Shown here: piece by piece, positions 34,236-45,025 of the stretch
Layout: the number at the start of each line of letters is the position of its first letter
Position numbering within the stretch: position 1 is the first letter of the stretch
From: Trichostrongylus colubriformis
Taxonomy: Eukaryota; Nematoda; Chromadorea; Rhabditida; Trichostrongylidae
Assembly (NCBI GenBank): GCA_963978905.1
Contig: OZ022258.1
Coordinates: 25,114,716 to 25,178,715 of the forward strand
Reading direction: 5' to 3'
DNA: 64,000 bases
Translations under genes and position numbers: made by a program
Notes under the pieces: model-generated
Seen by the model: only the letters and a program-made list of their open reading frames with translations
What the model was told of the DNA's origin: nothing
Databases searched by the model: none

Positions 34236-34250
34236 GCGTTCGGGGGGAAC
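34236..34250 (-). pseudogene. truncated tRNA-Gly 3' end at array edge
   Basis: Only the acceptor 3' strand and part of the T stem remain (GCGTTCGGGGGGAAC on the plus strand). After this point the sequence is unrelated, so this marks the array breakpoint. Confidence 0.75.
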
Positions 34251-34297
34251 AAGGAAAACAAGGACAGTTATCATCCTCTTCTAATTACATGTTTCAG

Positions 34298-35176
34298 AAA
34301 CCTGCCCTCCTGCCCGGTCAGCTAGATGCCAGAATGGTGGATTCCCTCATCCTCATGTCAGACGTGTGTACGTCCTGAGGTTATGGTGGAATGTTGTGCA
34401 ACGAAAAACTGGTCAAAAGAAAACGTGAGTGTATCATAACTAAATTTAAAGAAAGATTATCTTCAGTCACAAGGATGTGGCAGAACGATTGTCTACACCT
34501 GCCTGGGTAAAATTAGAAGATGTGATTGGCCGTGGTGGTGATGTGGTGGAAGACTTCGAGACATGCAACTACTGGATTGAAGTATGTATTACTTTTATTG
34601 TGAAATGCCTGCATTTCTGAAACGTATCTGGACTGGCGCAGGCTTGATAGCTACCAACTTCGCGACATTCGTAGTAATCTATATTAGCCCTACGATCACT
34701 ATTGAAAGTGCTTGGAGGTCACTGTATATCATAGACTTGGTCTTTGCAGTCCCACTGGGAACCGAAATCGAGGTACGTTTGCTAGAGTATAAAATGGGTG
34801 TTTCTATTGACGGATGTGTATATGCTGGTGTGGAGATTAAGACTAATAAAGATCACACGCTGACTGGCTACAGGTATGGTCGTTGCAGATGAGTTTATAA
34901 CGAATTTTTCAAGCCTGTTTTCAATAAAAGTGATCTTCGTACTCTTGCTGTACGTGGGCAACGTGTGCAGTGGTTTTCATTGTAGTTCTGACTGATTACT
35001 ATTCTTACTGTTTATATACTACAAGAAAGATTTTTAAAATATCTGAAAGACCTAACTGAAGGTTCTGCTCACACAAAGCTGCTGGAACAACACTTCGCTC
35101 ACACGAACTGTATTCCGATGATAACCTATTTCAGATTTGACACCTCGATGACTGTTCTCAAATACCGACACGGCAC
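34298..35176 (+). pseudogene. astacin (NAS-type) metalloprotease, EGF-CUB end, frameshifted
   Basis: Exon-like blocks are 34298-34424, 34467-34581, 34750-34873 and 35062 to about 35176. Block 1 has the EGF-like CQNGGFPHPH then, in other frames, GYGGMLCNEK. Block 2 has CUB residues (STPAWVKLEDVIGRGG, then CNYWI). Block 3 continues the CUB (PLGTEIEVRLLEY, DGCVYAGVEIKT, LTGYR). Block 4 has AAGTTLRSH then MITYFRFDTSMTVLKYRH, as in NAS C-termini. Nematode astacins are secreted zinc endopeptidases used in moulting, hatching and host invasion. The catalytic HExxHxxGxxHE domain is absent: the tRNA array lies directly upstream. Two frameshifts in block 1, at least one in block 2, one between blocks 2 and 3 and one in block 4 indicate a pseudogene. 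Confidence 0.82.
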
Positions 35177-35339
35177 GCTGTTTGTACTTTTTTGCCATAC
35201 TCACAGTTTGATCGATTCAACCAAAAGTTCAGTGTCTAAAACATGTGACAGATCAAAGCCGAATTCTGTCACTACTCCTGTCCTGTCCAACGGCTCCTAC
35301 CGGTATAGCCCCACTACAACAACGAAATCACAATCGATA

Positions 35340-35715
35340 ATCAGCAAAAAAACCCGTACTCAAAAGCGCGACGCTGCTGTGTGTATTCGCATTCCATTCG
35401 CAACCAGCACACTGACTTTCCGAGTTGTCCGTTGTAGGAGACGGGCCGCGGGCCAACGTTAGTTGTAGCACCTTACTTCCACCGCAGTGGAGTGGCCATT
35501 TCCAACTGCACTACCATCCATGTAAGTACATAATACAAGAAAGAACAAAAGTAAAAGTAAAAGAAAAGAACAACTTCATAATAAAAGCATCTCCTCTTGT
35601 CACCATGCCAAGGCGTCAAACTGGCGAGTTCGTGCAATGGCGGCTACTTAAACTCGTCCGATCTACGTCTGTTCTACGGCGGGCCAAAATTAACCCCTTC
35701 CGGTGTCTTTAAGTA
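35340..35715 (+). repeat. interspersed repeat, about 380 bp, inverted partner at 43605-43990
   Basis: Shared words include GAGACGGGCCGC, CCAACGTTAGTTGTAGCACC, GTGGAGTGGCCATT, CACCATGCCAAG and ACTACGTCTGTTCTAC-like text near the end (CCCCTTCCGGTGTCTTTAAG). The 43.6-kb copy is in the opposite orientation. The ORFs here are not conserved between copies. Confidence 0.8.
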
Positions 35716-36880
35716 AAAGTGCTCGCACGCTGCTCCTATCGTAGGCGGAGCTCCTCATCTCCCCACTCCCCCCTCCCCCCATATAATGGGCACATCCTAA
35801 ACCATGCCCCAGCTAGATCAAATTTGGTCGGACCTCTTCAGGTTGACTCAAGTGGTGCCTAATTTTGGACGGGCAGACAACAACTAAACAAACGGAAGCC
35901 TAAAGCTGCTGGTTGGATAGATGTTAGACAAAGCAACGATTCTGCAGTGAGGATCAAGTGAAAACGATTACTGAGCTGTTTATCCTGTTACATTCCTGGA
36001 GCATTGAGAGAGGATGGCGGGTCTGTAGATAGGTATCCAGACCTATCTCACCGTAGATTGCAATGTTCCAAAACGCTGATTCAGAAATTCAAAATGTAGC
36101 GGGATTGCTGTCTGTTCTGGAGGTTAAGATAAAGGATGACTGACGCATTACAGAATGGGTAAAATGTATAGAAGTTCAACTAACTTGAGTTAAACACCCA
36201 AGCTAACAGTTAGAGTGGTGTTGAAAGTATTACGCGGATAACTTAGGTTTGATTACGGTTTCAGAAGCAAGAAGATGTGATTGTGATGTGAAGACTATTG
36301 CTACTATGTATTCGCATTTGGCGCATGGCACAGTGATATTATTCTCTGGACCCGCGCAAACTTCCTTCTTTATACGTTATTTTGGGTACGTCAGCCCCCA
36401 AAAGTCAGTGATATCCATCAATACGTCTGTCTCCCCTTTGAAATTTAGAACCACAGCACCTCTACTAACCCTCAGAACTAAAGTTCTCAGCCACGACCAA
36501 GGTCGTTTGGTTATGTGACATCACACCGTTCATTGTTTTGCCCTCAGCTTCGTAGACGAGTTTCTAAAGCTTCGTATTTCGCCTGCACCCACTTAGTAGG
36601 GTTATCATCCCTTACACCTTGCACAATGCTGTTAATTTCAACGAATCTATTAACAGCTTGAGATCTTCTGCGACTTCACTCACTACGCAGTATGGTCCAC
36701 TTTCTCTTCCTAGTCTTCTTCACAGAAAATGGGGTTTTCAATCAATAACCGCGGACGACGCATGATGTTGAATTCTATGTACTGTGAGGGTACACACTCA
36801 CTGTTAAAGGCATTTCCGCGATAATCGCACCAGCTATTTACCCTGCCGCAGCCGATAGACCCCTGGATGAATGTCGAGGA
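35716..36880. other. no gene recognised
   Basis: AT-rich sequence with a short poly-C patch at 35757-35780. The plus ORF 36249-36518 has no motif. One diverged copy of the repeat found at 37330-37700 lies near 36700-36830. Confidence 0.35.
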
Positions 36881-37110
36881 TGTACGCTTTGAGTGGCGCC
36901 ACGAAGCCTCCTGGTAAAGCTAAGCCTGCGGGAAGCAACTGCGACCCAGCCTATCAACTGCGACTACACCCGGCAATGGACGAGCCTTTTTTCAACGTGG
37001 CTTCTACGTGGGCCTGTGATTCTGCGATAAGATAAGATGAAGAAGGAGTTGCAGCAACGAAGGACCTTTCCGTGGGGAAACAGGTGATATCTCAGGGTTG
37101 CTCATGATAC
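36880..37110 (+). repeat. interspersed repeat, related copy at 57490-57725
   Basis: Shared words include TTTCAACGTGGCT.CTACGTGG and GCGATAAGA.AAGAT, then AACAGGTGATA. Both copies are in the same orientation. No coding content. Confidence 0.55.
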
Positions 37111-37329
37111 CAGGAACTGATTCGATCGCTCGTTTTCACGCGGTAATCTCGTACAAGGCCAGATGTCAGGAGGCCACATTTTTGTCATTTTCGAGCGCCT
37201 CTTTCGAATCTTTCTTTCTCTGTGTATTCTTTAGCACCTCTAATTTCATAATTCAGCTCCTGAGCCTATTCAAGGCAATCGCGGAAAGTGTCTTCAAACC
37301 CCATCAGCCGCTTTCAATCACGCGCTCAG

Positions 37330-37700
37330 AATCGATACTTTCAGTCGATTTCGGTCGATGGCACATGGTGCTGTAAAATTCCACTTCTGTGAGTGTACTC
37401 ATTCAGTGGTATGGTCCACTGCTTGTTTCCAGCCCTCGGCATAACATCCACTAACTTCAGTCTATATCTGCTGATGACGCATGATGCTGAAATCTGAACC
37501 ATGTAAAGGTACCAATTCAATGCTAAAGGTCGAGAGCTATTTCCAGTCTTCCGCACAAAAACTTATTTTCATTAATGTCAGTAGATGGCGCATGATGCTG
37601 CTGATGATGATGTGAAAATCCATTTTTTCTGGGGTTACTCACTCAGTGGTATGGTGCATGAACCGTTTCCGTTCTTTTGCACAAAACACCTGCATTTCCA
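37330..37700. repeat. degenerate tandem repeat, about 115-bp period
   Basis: The marker GATGGCACATGGTGCTG recurs in variant form near 37357, 37473 and 37587. The companion phrase CAGTGGTATGGTCCACTG is present in most units. Confidence 0.55.
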
Positions 37701-38817
37701 ATCAATATCCTAACGAAGGCTTCGCCCACCTTGATCATTTGTTTTATCTTTTTAGCTTTTATACATTACTTCAGCTTTTATTCGGTCCCTAGACCGCCGA
37801 ATCGTAATTCAGTGAGTGAGCACGATTAAGCGCTCCGCCCCTTGTAGGCAAGCCTCAAATTACCTGAAATATGTTCAACAGAGCTTAGACATCGCTGATC
37901 GCCACAAGGTTCTGGGCTGTTCCTGAGACAAGTTATGAACACTTGTACTGTGGAACACTACTTAGACACGCCCCGCTTAGGGAAGACGAATACCCTTAAC
38001 TGCTGTATATGCCCTTAGCTCATCTTCACCTACATTCTCCCAAAATTTGGGTTTTTTGAAGCGAATCATAGATCTTTTTCTTTTAGCAGCGGACACCGCA
38101 GTGCTCACTCCGTCTACGTGGGCGAAATCCCACACAATTCATGTGCCCTTGTGCATCATGAGCCATTCCTCATCCAACCCAAACTTTACCCGACCATATC
38201 CCGTTTTGTATTCCAGGGAGTACTAAGTCTTGAGCGGACAAACAAGCAAACAAACGTACAGAAACCACCAAACTCCAACAAACAACGATGACCTTTCTAG
38301 AAAGATGACTGTATCCATTATGATGGTGTTTCTCAGCAAAGGAGGTGAGCGAGTCTAGCGTTAAAAAACTGCGAGAACGATGACCTTTCTAAAACAGTGA
38401 CTGTATCCATTTCAATGTTGTGATATTTTCCTTAATTTCGATTCGTTGTCTTCTTGCTCTAAGGTAAATCCTGTGCACCGCTATTGGCCAAGAATAACCC
38501 ACTAAGAGCAACACTTTATCCGAAGCATAACAGCTAAGTAGCTCGAGATCACACACAGGGTGTCTATCGAGTAGCACGATTTGCTAGCATATCGATGGGT
38601 TAATAGAGACTAGTAGAAGCAGATGGCACACACGATTAGACGTTTTAAGCTCTACTGTATCCAATTATGCTTTATACAATACAAGTAACACTGCTACTCG
38701 TCCAGATACAAAATTAAGGTTTTACGTATACGGATAGATTTTGTCAAAAATTACGTTTTTCAACATAGCCATATTGGTAGGATTACGGTATAATTCATTA
38801 ATTGGGCAAATACTGCC
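37701..38817. other. intergenic downstream of the MSP-domain gene
   Basis: No gene is seen. A 35-bp word (GATGACCTTTCTA, then GTGACTGTATCCATT-like text) is directly repeated near 38285 and 38378. A TTTTATA/AATAAA-type signal for the minus-strand gene was not clearly identified. Confidence 0.4.
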
Positions 38818-41800
38818 TCACTTCTTTTTTGGAGAAGAAACAGGTACTTTAGCTGCACCTGCTGGCTTAGGAGCCGGTGAAGGAGAGGGTGAAGTGACCG
38901 CGACGCCAGGGGATGGTTTAGCCCCAGCAGGGCCTCCTGCGGTTACCGTGAAGGGGACGACAATCTGTTGAAGGGATGTGGGAGCCAACTTCTTGAAAGC
39001 GACGACAGGCTCGGTTTTCTCTGCTCCTGCCGCACCCCATTGAACCACCATTTTGTCGTCCTTAACGGGTCCAGGCAGACGAACCACAAAGATGAGATGG
39101 CTGCCGATCGGATCGACATAGCCGTACACGGGCTTGATTCGGTAGTCGTGATTGTTCGAACATTTCACTTTGAATACCACCCGTGCATCGCCGGCGTTCA
39201 GAAGGGTATGAGTGGATCTCCCACCAGATGCTGCGAATGACGCTTTCAGCGGATCGATCGTAAGTTGAGCCCTGAAGAACAAAGTATTAGCAATTGGAAT
39301 CGAAGTGGAAGGGAACGGAATCTGTCACTTGCACCTTGTCACTTACTTTTGATGCTCCGGTGCTTCAGCTTCCACCAAGTTCACGTCTTCATAGTTACCA
39401 TCACCCTGAAGCATGGAGACTTGACACTTATTCATCTGTCAGCGAGCGTTAACGAAATAATTCGATCGTTGCTACATTATAATTTGTATGAAGTTCTGCT
39501 CAGTTAAACTTACAGGGTCACTTTTCGGTGCAGGCTCATCTGAAAGAAGAAGAGGTAATCAGGATAAAAGAAAGGACGGAGATGAAATCCATTGCCGACC
39601 ATTAAACGATATTAATATTAGGGTCAGCGAAGCTGTTGGCAGGGCTAGTGACAGATAAGTGCAGGGGAGTGGGGACATTTTGGGTCACTGAAAAGTGGTA
39701 TGGGTTACAACTACGCCTCGGAAGGGATGAAGCCCCGGGGTTGATAAACCACTTCTACACAAATATCCATTACATAACGCGCAGCGACACACTGCAGTGG
39801 ATGTATAGTGCTGGGCTAGGACGCAGCATCGCCCAAATTTCACCCTCCCATCATTTAAAGGCGCCAGGAGGGAAGAAAAAAGGGAAAGATCATTCGGAAA
39901 CACAATTCTCTGTAAACGGGCATTTGAGCTCAAAATAGATAATATTTGCTCGACGAAGCCGAAAACGGGCTTTGGGGCGCTACTGCGATCCTAGCGCGCT
40001 TCACTTCGAACTATACGCTTCAGTGGCCGAGTTGCCTGCTGACGGCGGGCAGAGAAGGAGGAATTGATTCCATTTGTGATGATGTTCAACAAGGAAAACA
40101 ATGATAAAAAATATCTCATGAATTCACACTCGACGACTTGGCAAAGCTTGTGTGCATTGCCAAACTGCGTGCGAGTACCGTAGGATACAGTAGGCTCCTC
40201 CTGGTGTTTTCAACTGAAGAGCCATGTGGGCTCTTGGGTACAAGACAGGATCACCCGACTGGACTAGACCAGCGTACGCGGCCTCGCTGATCCTTCTGTG
40301 AATTGGGCTGACTCACTCGAGCATTGCTTTTCCCGAATACTTTCATCTCATATCGTAGCATGTACGATTAAGACAACCGTGCAATTGTCTTTTGCCGGTC
40401 ATGAAGAATGTGGCGCCTCCCACACGTCTTGGTCACTGTGAGTAGGACACAGAAAATGTCCCTGACCAAAGGAGTCACTTCCTGCTCAAAGACACTAACT
40501 AGGGAAGGTATTTTACTTCCCATGGAACTTTGAAATGAGACCCAGGGGAATCGATGAAGCTTCGAACGTGATTATAACTGTGAAAACCAAAATTGCCAAA
40601 TGGCATCCTGAAGCGGGGTCAAAGTTTGCCTGTGACATCTCATTGGCGAGGCACTTTGCCATCAGACTGTTTGTCGAAATGGCCATTTGCAATGAGACAT
40701 ATACCACTGTACGCGCTTTCAAATGCTGATCTCAAATCTTTATTCAGAATCTGTCAAACAATTACCTGAATGAAGTTATGAAGGTTTTTCCGAAAAAAAG
40801 ATAAATACCATTTCATGATATGTTTGGGAGCCCATAGCGCACGAGCCATACGTTTTCACGCAAAACCAGTGTTGTTTTCGTATTCAGGGGATCAAATTAC
40901 TCTATGGGAAAATTTTTCAGTCAATTCGAGAATTTGAACAAATCTCGGAAAAATTGGTGGGCTATTAGGTGGCAATCCATTTGACGAAGGAGTAGTCGTT
41001 GACCCTTGCCCTGCAAATGTTCTTATTTGGCGCTTGTTACGTGCCTTTAGTGTGATGGGCAAGTGTGATAGGTATGTTTAGGTTATTTGTTGCATGATTT
41101 TATGTGGAAGGAAATTCAAAAACTCCTGCTTAACCCCTGGCCACCCCTAATTTTCCGAAGTTGGGCCAAAAACTGGATCCAGCTGGAAATTTGCACAGAG
41201 GGGCAATTCGACCCCCTACGCGCGAGTATCATACAAGGAAACGTTTTGAAGCGAAAGAAAAGCACTTACTGACCATGAAACACAATAAAAGTCGCACCGG
41301 CGGAAAGCAAACCCACAACCTCGCGCCTGCAGAACCGGGGCACTGCCACTGAACCACGGGGGCCATTATTGCCTCTGTGCTAGTCATGCTGATGACGAAG
41401 CGCTTCGCCATTGAGATGTCACAGGCAAACTTTGACCCCTCGTAACTCGCTTCAGGATGCCATTTGGCAATTTTGGTTTTCCAGTTATAAACAGCGCTCG
41501 AAGCGCTATCGATCCCCTGGGTCTTATTTCAAAGTTCTATGGGATGTAAAATACCTTCCCTAGTAAGAGGGGCAATTAGGCCTGCGGTTGCGCTTGCAGT
41601 TCGCTGGTTTGCACACACAAGGCCATACCAGGCCGCTTAGTGTGAATGCAATAGATTTTTTGATCATTGACACCTTTCTTTCTAACCCTCCCGCTTACCC
41701 CCTCTTTCACACGTTTGATGTTGCTTCACTTGTTTAATGACATCATGAATGAAATTCAACTCGCCTTTCAAGACACCAAACGTCTGTGGTTTCTGCCTTC

Positions 41801-44651
41801 CACTAGCAGGGCAACTTGGCCACTGAAGCATGCAGTTCGAGGAGAAGCGTCTTATATTCGCATAAGAGCCTCAGAGGAGCGCATCCAACGCGACTTGTGC
41901 TACACATAAACTCTTCTGAATGCTCCTTTTTGAATGAATTTCTCAAACACGCTCCCTTTCCTTGCCCAATTCCCGATACCTCCAAGTGGTTGTTAAGGCA
42001 TTATTCAGAGGGGACATCATGAATGAAATTCAACTCGCCTTTCAAGACACCAAACGTCAGTGGTTTCTGCCTTCCACTAGCAGGGCAACTTGGGCGCGAA
42101 GCGCTCGAAGCGCTATCGATCCCCTGGGTCTTATTTCAAAGTTCTATGGGATGTAAAATACCTTCCCTAGTAAGAGGGGCAATTAGGCCTGCGGTTGCGC
42201 TTGCAGTTCGCTGGTTTGCACACACAAGGCCATACCAGGCCGCTGAGTGTGAATGCAATAGATTTTTTGATCATTGACACCTTTCTTTCTAACGCTCCCG
42301 CTTACCCCCTCTTTCACACGTTTGATGTTGCTTCACTTGTTCAATGACATCAGGAATGAAATTCAACTCGCCTTTCAAGACACCAGACGTCTGTGGTTTC
42401 TGCCTTCCACTAGCAGGGCAACTTGGCCACTGAAGCATGCAGTTCGAGGAGAAGCGTCTTATATTCGCATAAGAGCCTCAGAGGAGCGCATTCAACGCGA
42501 CTTGTGCTACACATAAACTCTTCTGAGATCGAATGCTCCTTTTTGAAGGATTTTCTCAAACACGCTCCCTTCCCTTGCCCAATTCCCGATACCTCCAAGT
42601 GGTTGTTAAGGCATTATTCAGAGGGTGCCAAGAAGGGGAAAGGAGCCCCTTCCTCCCTCCTTCAAGGCTTAGGCAAAAGTGTACTCCTTAATGTGCAGAT
42701 TGACCCCTCAAGGATCTCTCCAGGATGCTTGGATGAGCAACTTTTTATAAGATGCCCCCCCCTCTCATTGCGATGGCACCGTTCAAGTTCTCGATCTGAC
42801 GACCGGACGGTATTGATTGAGTGATAAGCTGATCAGACTATCAGGCAGTTAGGCGATCAAACTTATCATTCATCTGATCGATGTATTTCCTTTCTTTTCT
42901 GCCCACAACCGTGTTTGTAAACTACGTACACTGACCAACTACGTTTAATCGTTTGTTATCATTCTGATCCATCATTTATATGATCCTGTTATCATTCTGA
43001 TCCATCATTTATATGATTCGCAACTTGCACTTTGTTGGCTGTGCTAGCAAGTGCAGTCACATAAAATTAAGAGTGTTCTCAAATCTGATAATTCTGGCGA
43101 CTCGTGCCATATTGGCTGAAGAACGCAGGGTGCTATTACGTAGGGGTAACAAGAAACCTCAGAGAATGTAGAGAAATCTGTGTCATTTGCGGTGTTTTCC
43201 CCTCATTAGGATTGCACCTAACACCACTCTTCGGAACTCTTCTTCAGCGTCCCCACAGCTATTGCTCGCCTGGCGCCATGGCTAATATTCGCCACTACGC
43301 CGCATTGGCTCCAAATGCACCAAGCGTGCTAACCGTGTAATCGAGAGCTTTCGATCGATCGGTCTCCGTTTTGGCAGTTGCCTCCAGTAGAGTTGCTCTT
43401 CTCTTTATCACTCCCGGTTCCCGTTATTATATCAACCAGAGAAACAACAGCTCAGCGTAAGGAGAAGGGGTACCCAGGTTGAAGGCGGACATTCAGAGAC
43501 AATGTGGAACCCTTTTTTCCCCACATTCTCAGGCAAAAATCCTCGCCACGAAAATGTTGTCCTTCGGATATCCATACAGTACCAGACCCATAGCGTCTAC
43601 CTTAAAGACACCGGAAGGGGGTAATTTTGGCTCACGGTAGAACAGACGTAGTGTGGGCGAGTTTAAGTGGCCGCCATTGCACAAACTCGCCAATCTGACG
43701 ACTTGGCATGGTGCCAAAAGGAGATGTTTTTATTGTAAATTAGTTTTTTCCTTTTACTATTTACTTTGTTCGTTCTTATATTGTTCCTAGATGTACTTAC
43801 ATGAATGCTAATGTAGTGGGAATGGCCACTCCACTGCGCTGGGAGTCAGGTGCTACAACTAACGTTGGCCGGCGGCCCGTCTCCTACAGCGGACAACTCG
43901 GAAAGTCTGTGTTGGATACGAATGGGATGCGAATACACACCGCAGCGTCGCGCTCTTGATTTCAGGCTTTTTCGCCGATTATCGCTTCTAACCCTTGGTG
44001 TTCGTTACAAAATGCCATTTGTCTGCATCTTCCTCTTGTTTCGAACCCCTTCCGGTTCCTATAACGGCACATAGCAGAGAGAAAAAGACGTGACTTACTG
44101 AGCACCATAGATACAGGTTTTGAGCCTTGGAAATCGATGAAATCGGCGCCATCGGCAGCTGTCACTGCACCCTCGCCACCGTCTTTTCCAAGTGGTCTGG
44201 CCACTGTTTTTAGTTCCTCACGAGGAGGTGCTTCGCCCTTCTCAGCTTCTTTAGCTTTCGGGGCGGCTGGTTTCGCTGGTATTTCCTTCTTGGCTTCAGC
44301 AGGTGTTCCAGCTTTCTTTTGGGCAGCGCCATTTGAGTCCATGTCTTTGGGGGTCTGCTTAATAACGTCATTCGAATTTATGCCTTTGGAGGTCTGTTTG
44401 GTACCACTGGGTTCTAGGCTTCCTTTTTTTGTATCGCGTTTCTTGGCTGATGCGCTACTTTCTCGAGACGTGGATTCTGAAGTCGCTGACGATGGAGCGG
44501 GTTTCTTTCGTGCACATTCCGCCACTAGACTTAGTACGAGTGATAGGATATAGAGAAGATACGTGAATGTAGAATTAAAGATCTGAAACTATGTAAGCAT
44601 AGTGTTGGGTGCCTGTAAGCTGAATGGTTCTGAACGTACCGTCAGACTCAT
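38818..44651 (-). CDS. MSP-domain protein with N-terminal hydrophobic segment, five exons
   Basis: Exons on the minus strand are 44651-44640, 44582-44099, 39539-39514, 39405-39347 and 39271-38818. All junctions have GT-AG with good consensus (donors GTACGT, GTAAGT, GTAAGT, GTAAGT; acceptors TTTCAG, TTTCAG, CTTCAG, TTCAG). The parts sum to 1035 nt, 344 codons plus TGA, with phase kept throughout. Residues about 11-25 (TYLLYILSLVLSLVA) form a signal peptide or anchor. Residues about 28-165 are Lys/Ala/Ser/Pro-rich and probably disordered. Residues about 197-304 are an MSP fold: LTIDPLKASFAASGG, FKVKCSNNHDYRIKPVYGYV, and GPVKDDKMVVQW. These are closest, by memory, to the small class-P sperm-specific (SSP) proteins. 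The tail is Pro/Ala/Ser-rich ending SPKKK. MSP proteins act in amoeboid sperm motility and as VAP-like membrane adaptors; a membrane-anchored form could act like the latter. The 4.56-kb intron 2 holds a MITE, a duplication and a repeat, so the join of exon 2 to exon 3 is the least certain step. Confidence 0.82.
40499..41563. mobile_element. PIF/Harbinger-like MITE, copy 2, TAA target duplication
   Basis: The ends match copy 1 (CTAGGGAAGGTATTTTAC inward from both sides). It is flanked by TAA at 40496-40498 and 41564-41566. Internal words such as GCCAAATGGCATCCTGAAGC, TTTGGGAGCCCATAGCGC and CCAAAAACTGGATCC are shared with copy 1. No transposase frame is present. Confidence 0.87.
41305..41366 (-). 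repeat. tRNA-like module inside MITE copy 2
   Basis: The minus strand reads GTGGTTCAGTGGCAGTGCC (A-box-like), CCGGTTCTGCAGG, and a degraded B box GGGTTTGCTTTCC. The A-box-like part is better preserved than in copy 1. Confidence 0.55.
41495..42626. repeat. tandem segmental duplication, about 607-bp offset
   Basis: Bases 41495-42013 recur at 42102-42626 with few substitutions and one 6-bp insertion (AGATCG near 42531). Between them, 42014-42101 repeats part of the unit again (matching about 41742-41820). The second copy carries only the last 62 bp of the MITE, so duplication followed MITE insertion. The 80-codon ORF repeated in both copies (41667-41909, 42274-42516) is conserved only because the DNA is. 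Confidence 0.9.
42958..43017. repeat. 29-bp tandem pair
   Basis: GTTATCATTCTGATCCATCA with its following TTTATATGATnC occurs twice without a gap. Confidence 0.85.
43605..43990 (-). repeat. interspersed repeat, inverted partner of 35340-35715
   Basis: Read on the minus strand it repeats the 35.3-kb copy, including GTAGGAGACGGGCCGC and CCGGTGTCTTTAAG-type ends. It lies in intron 2 of the MSP-domain gene, just downstream of exon 2. Confidence 0.8.
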
Positions 44652-45025
44652 TTCAACGAGCCGTCCGACCGCCGAGATGATCTACGAAATAACCACCCTA
44701 AGGCTCATCCTTTGCACATGTTTTCTGAAATGTTATCAACATAATCACTGTTTTTTCCACTTCAATTCTCAGGAGGCGCTTTTGTTCCACTCAGGAAATT
44801 CCAACAAAACACTGTGGCTTTTTGAGGCAGAATTTGAAATAAAAACAAAGGTCAAACAAATGTGCGGAGCAAATCACACTGTCAATGTCCATTTCGGTAT
44901 TCAAGTCGGTGAGATGAAGCAGAAGGAGAACTGATGGAATAATTTGGACAACAGGCGCAAATAAGGAGCGCGGTGCTGAAAGTGAGGAATAACGAAATGA
45001 GGTAATGAAAAACCTGATCGGCTGA
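44652..45025. other. upstream region between MSP-domain gene and helicase fragment
   Basis: No exon is supported. The divergent arrangement puts a possible promoter of the minus-strand gene here, but no element could be identified by eye. Confidence 0.35.

Larger units (their letters stand above)
33607..34250. repeat. 160-bp tandem array carrying tRNA-Gly
   Basis: tRNA starts are exactly 160 bp apart (33756, 33916, 34076, 34236). Each unit has a 71-bp tRNA and an 89-bp spacer containing GTGGACGTCAGCGACCAGGT and CATCGCGATGAGGAAAGTCG, with few differences between units. Both ends are broken. Confidence 0.92.
39540..44098 (-). other. 4.56-kb intron 2 of the MSP-domain gene
   Basis: The intron contains MITE copy 2 (40499-41563), a two-copy segmental duplication (41495-42626), a 29-bp tandem pair (42958-43017) and an inverted repeat partner (43605-43990). 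The stretches 39550-40498 and 42627-43600 hold no recognised gene. All other introns of the gene are under 110 bp apart from this one, so repeat insertion explains its size. Confidence 0.65.

Noticed and set aside
33642..34261. Repeated 75-107 codon ORFs on both strands
   Set aside because: They are translations of the tRNA-Gly array and recur only because the DNA is tandemly repeated.
41667..42516. An 80-codon ORF found twice, almost identical
   Set aside because: Conservation is explained by the segmental duplication; the reverse strand and other frames are equally conserved.
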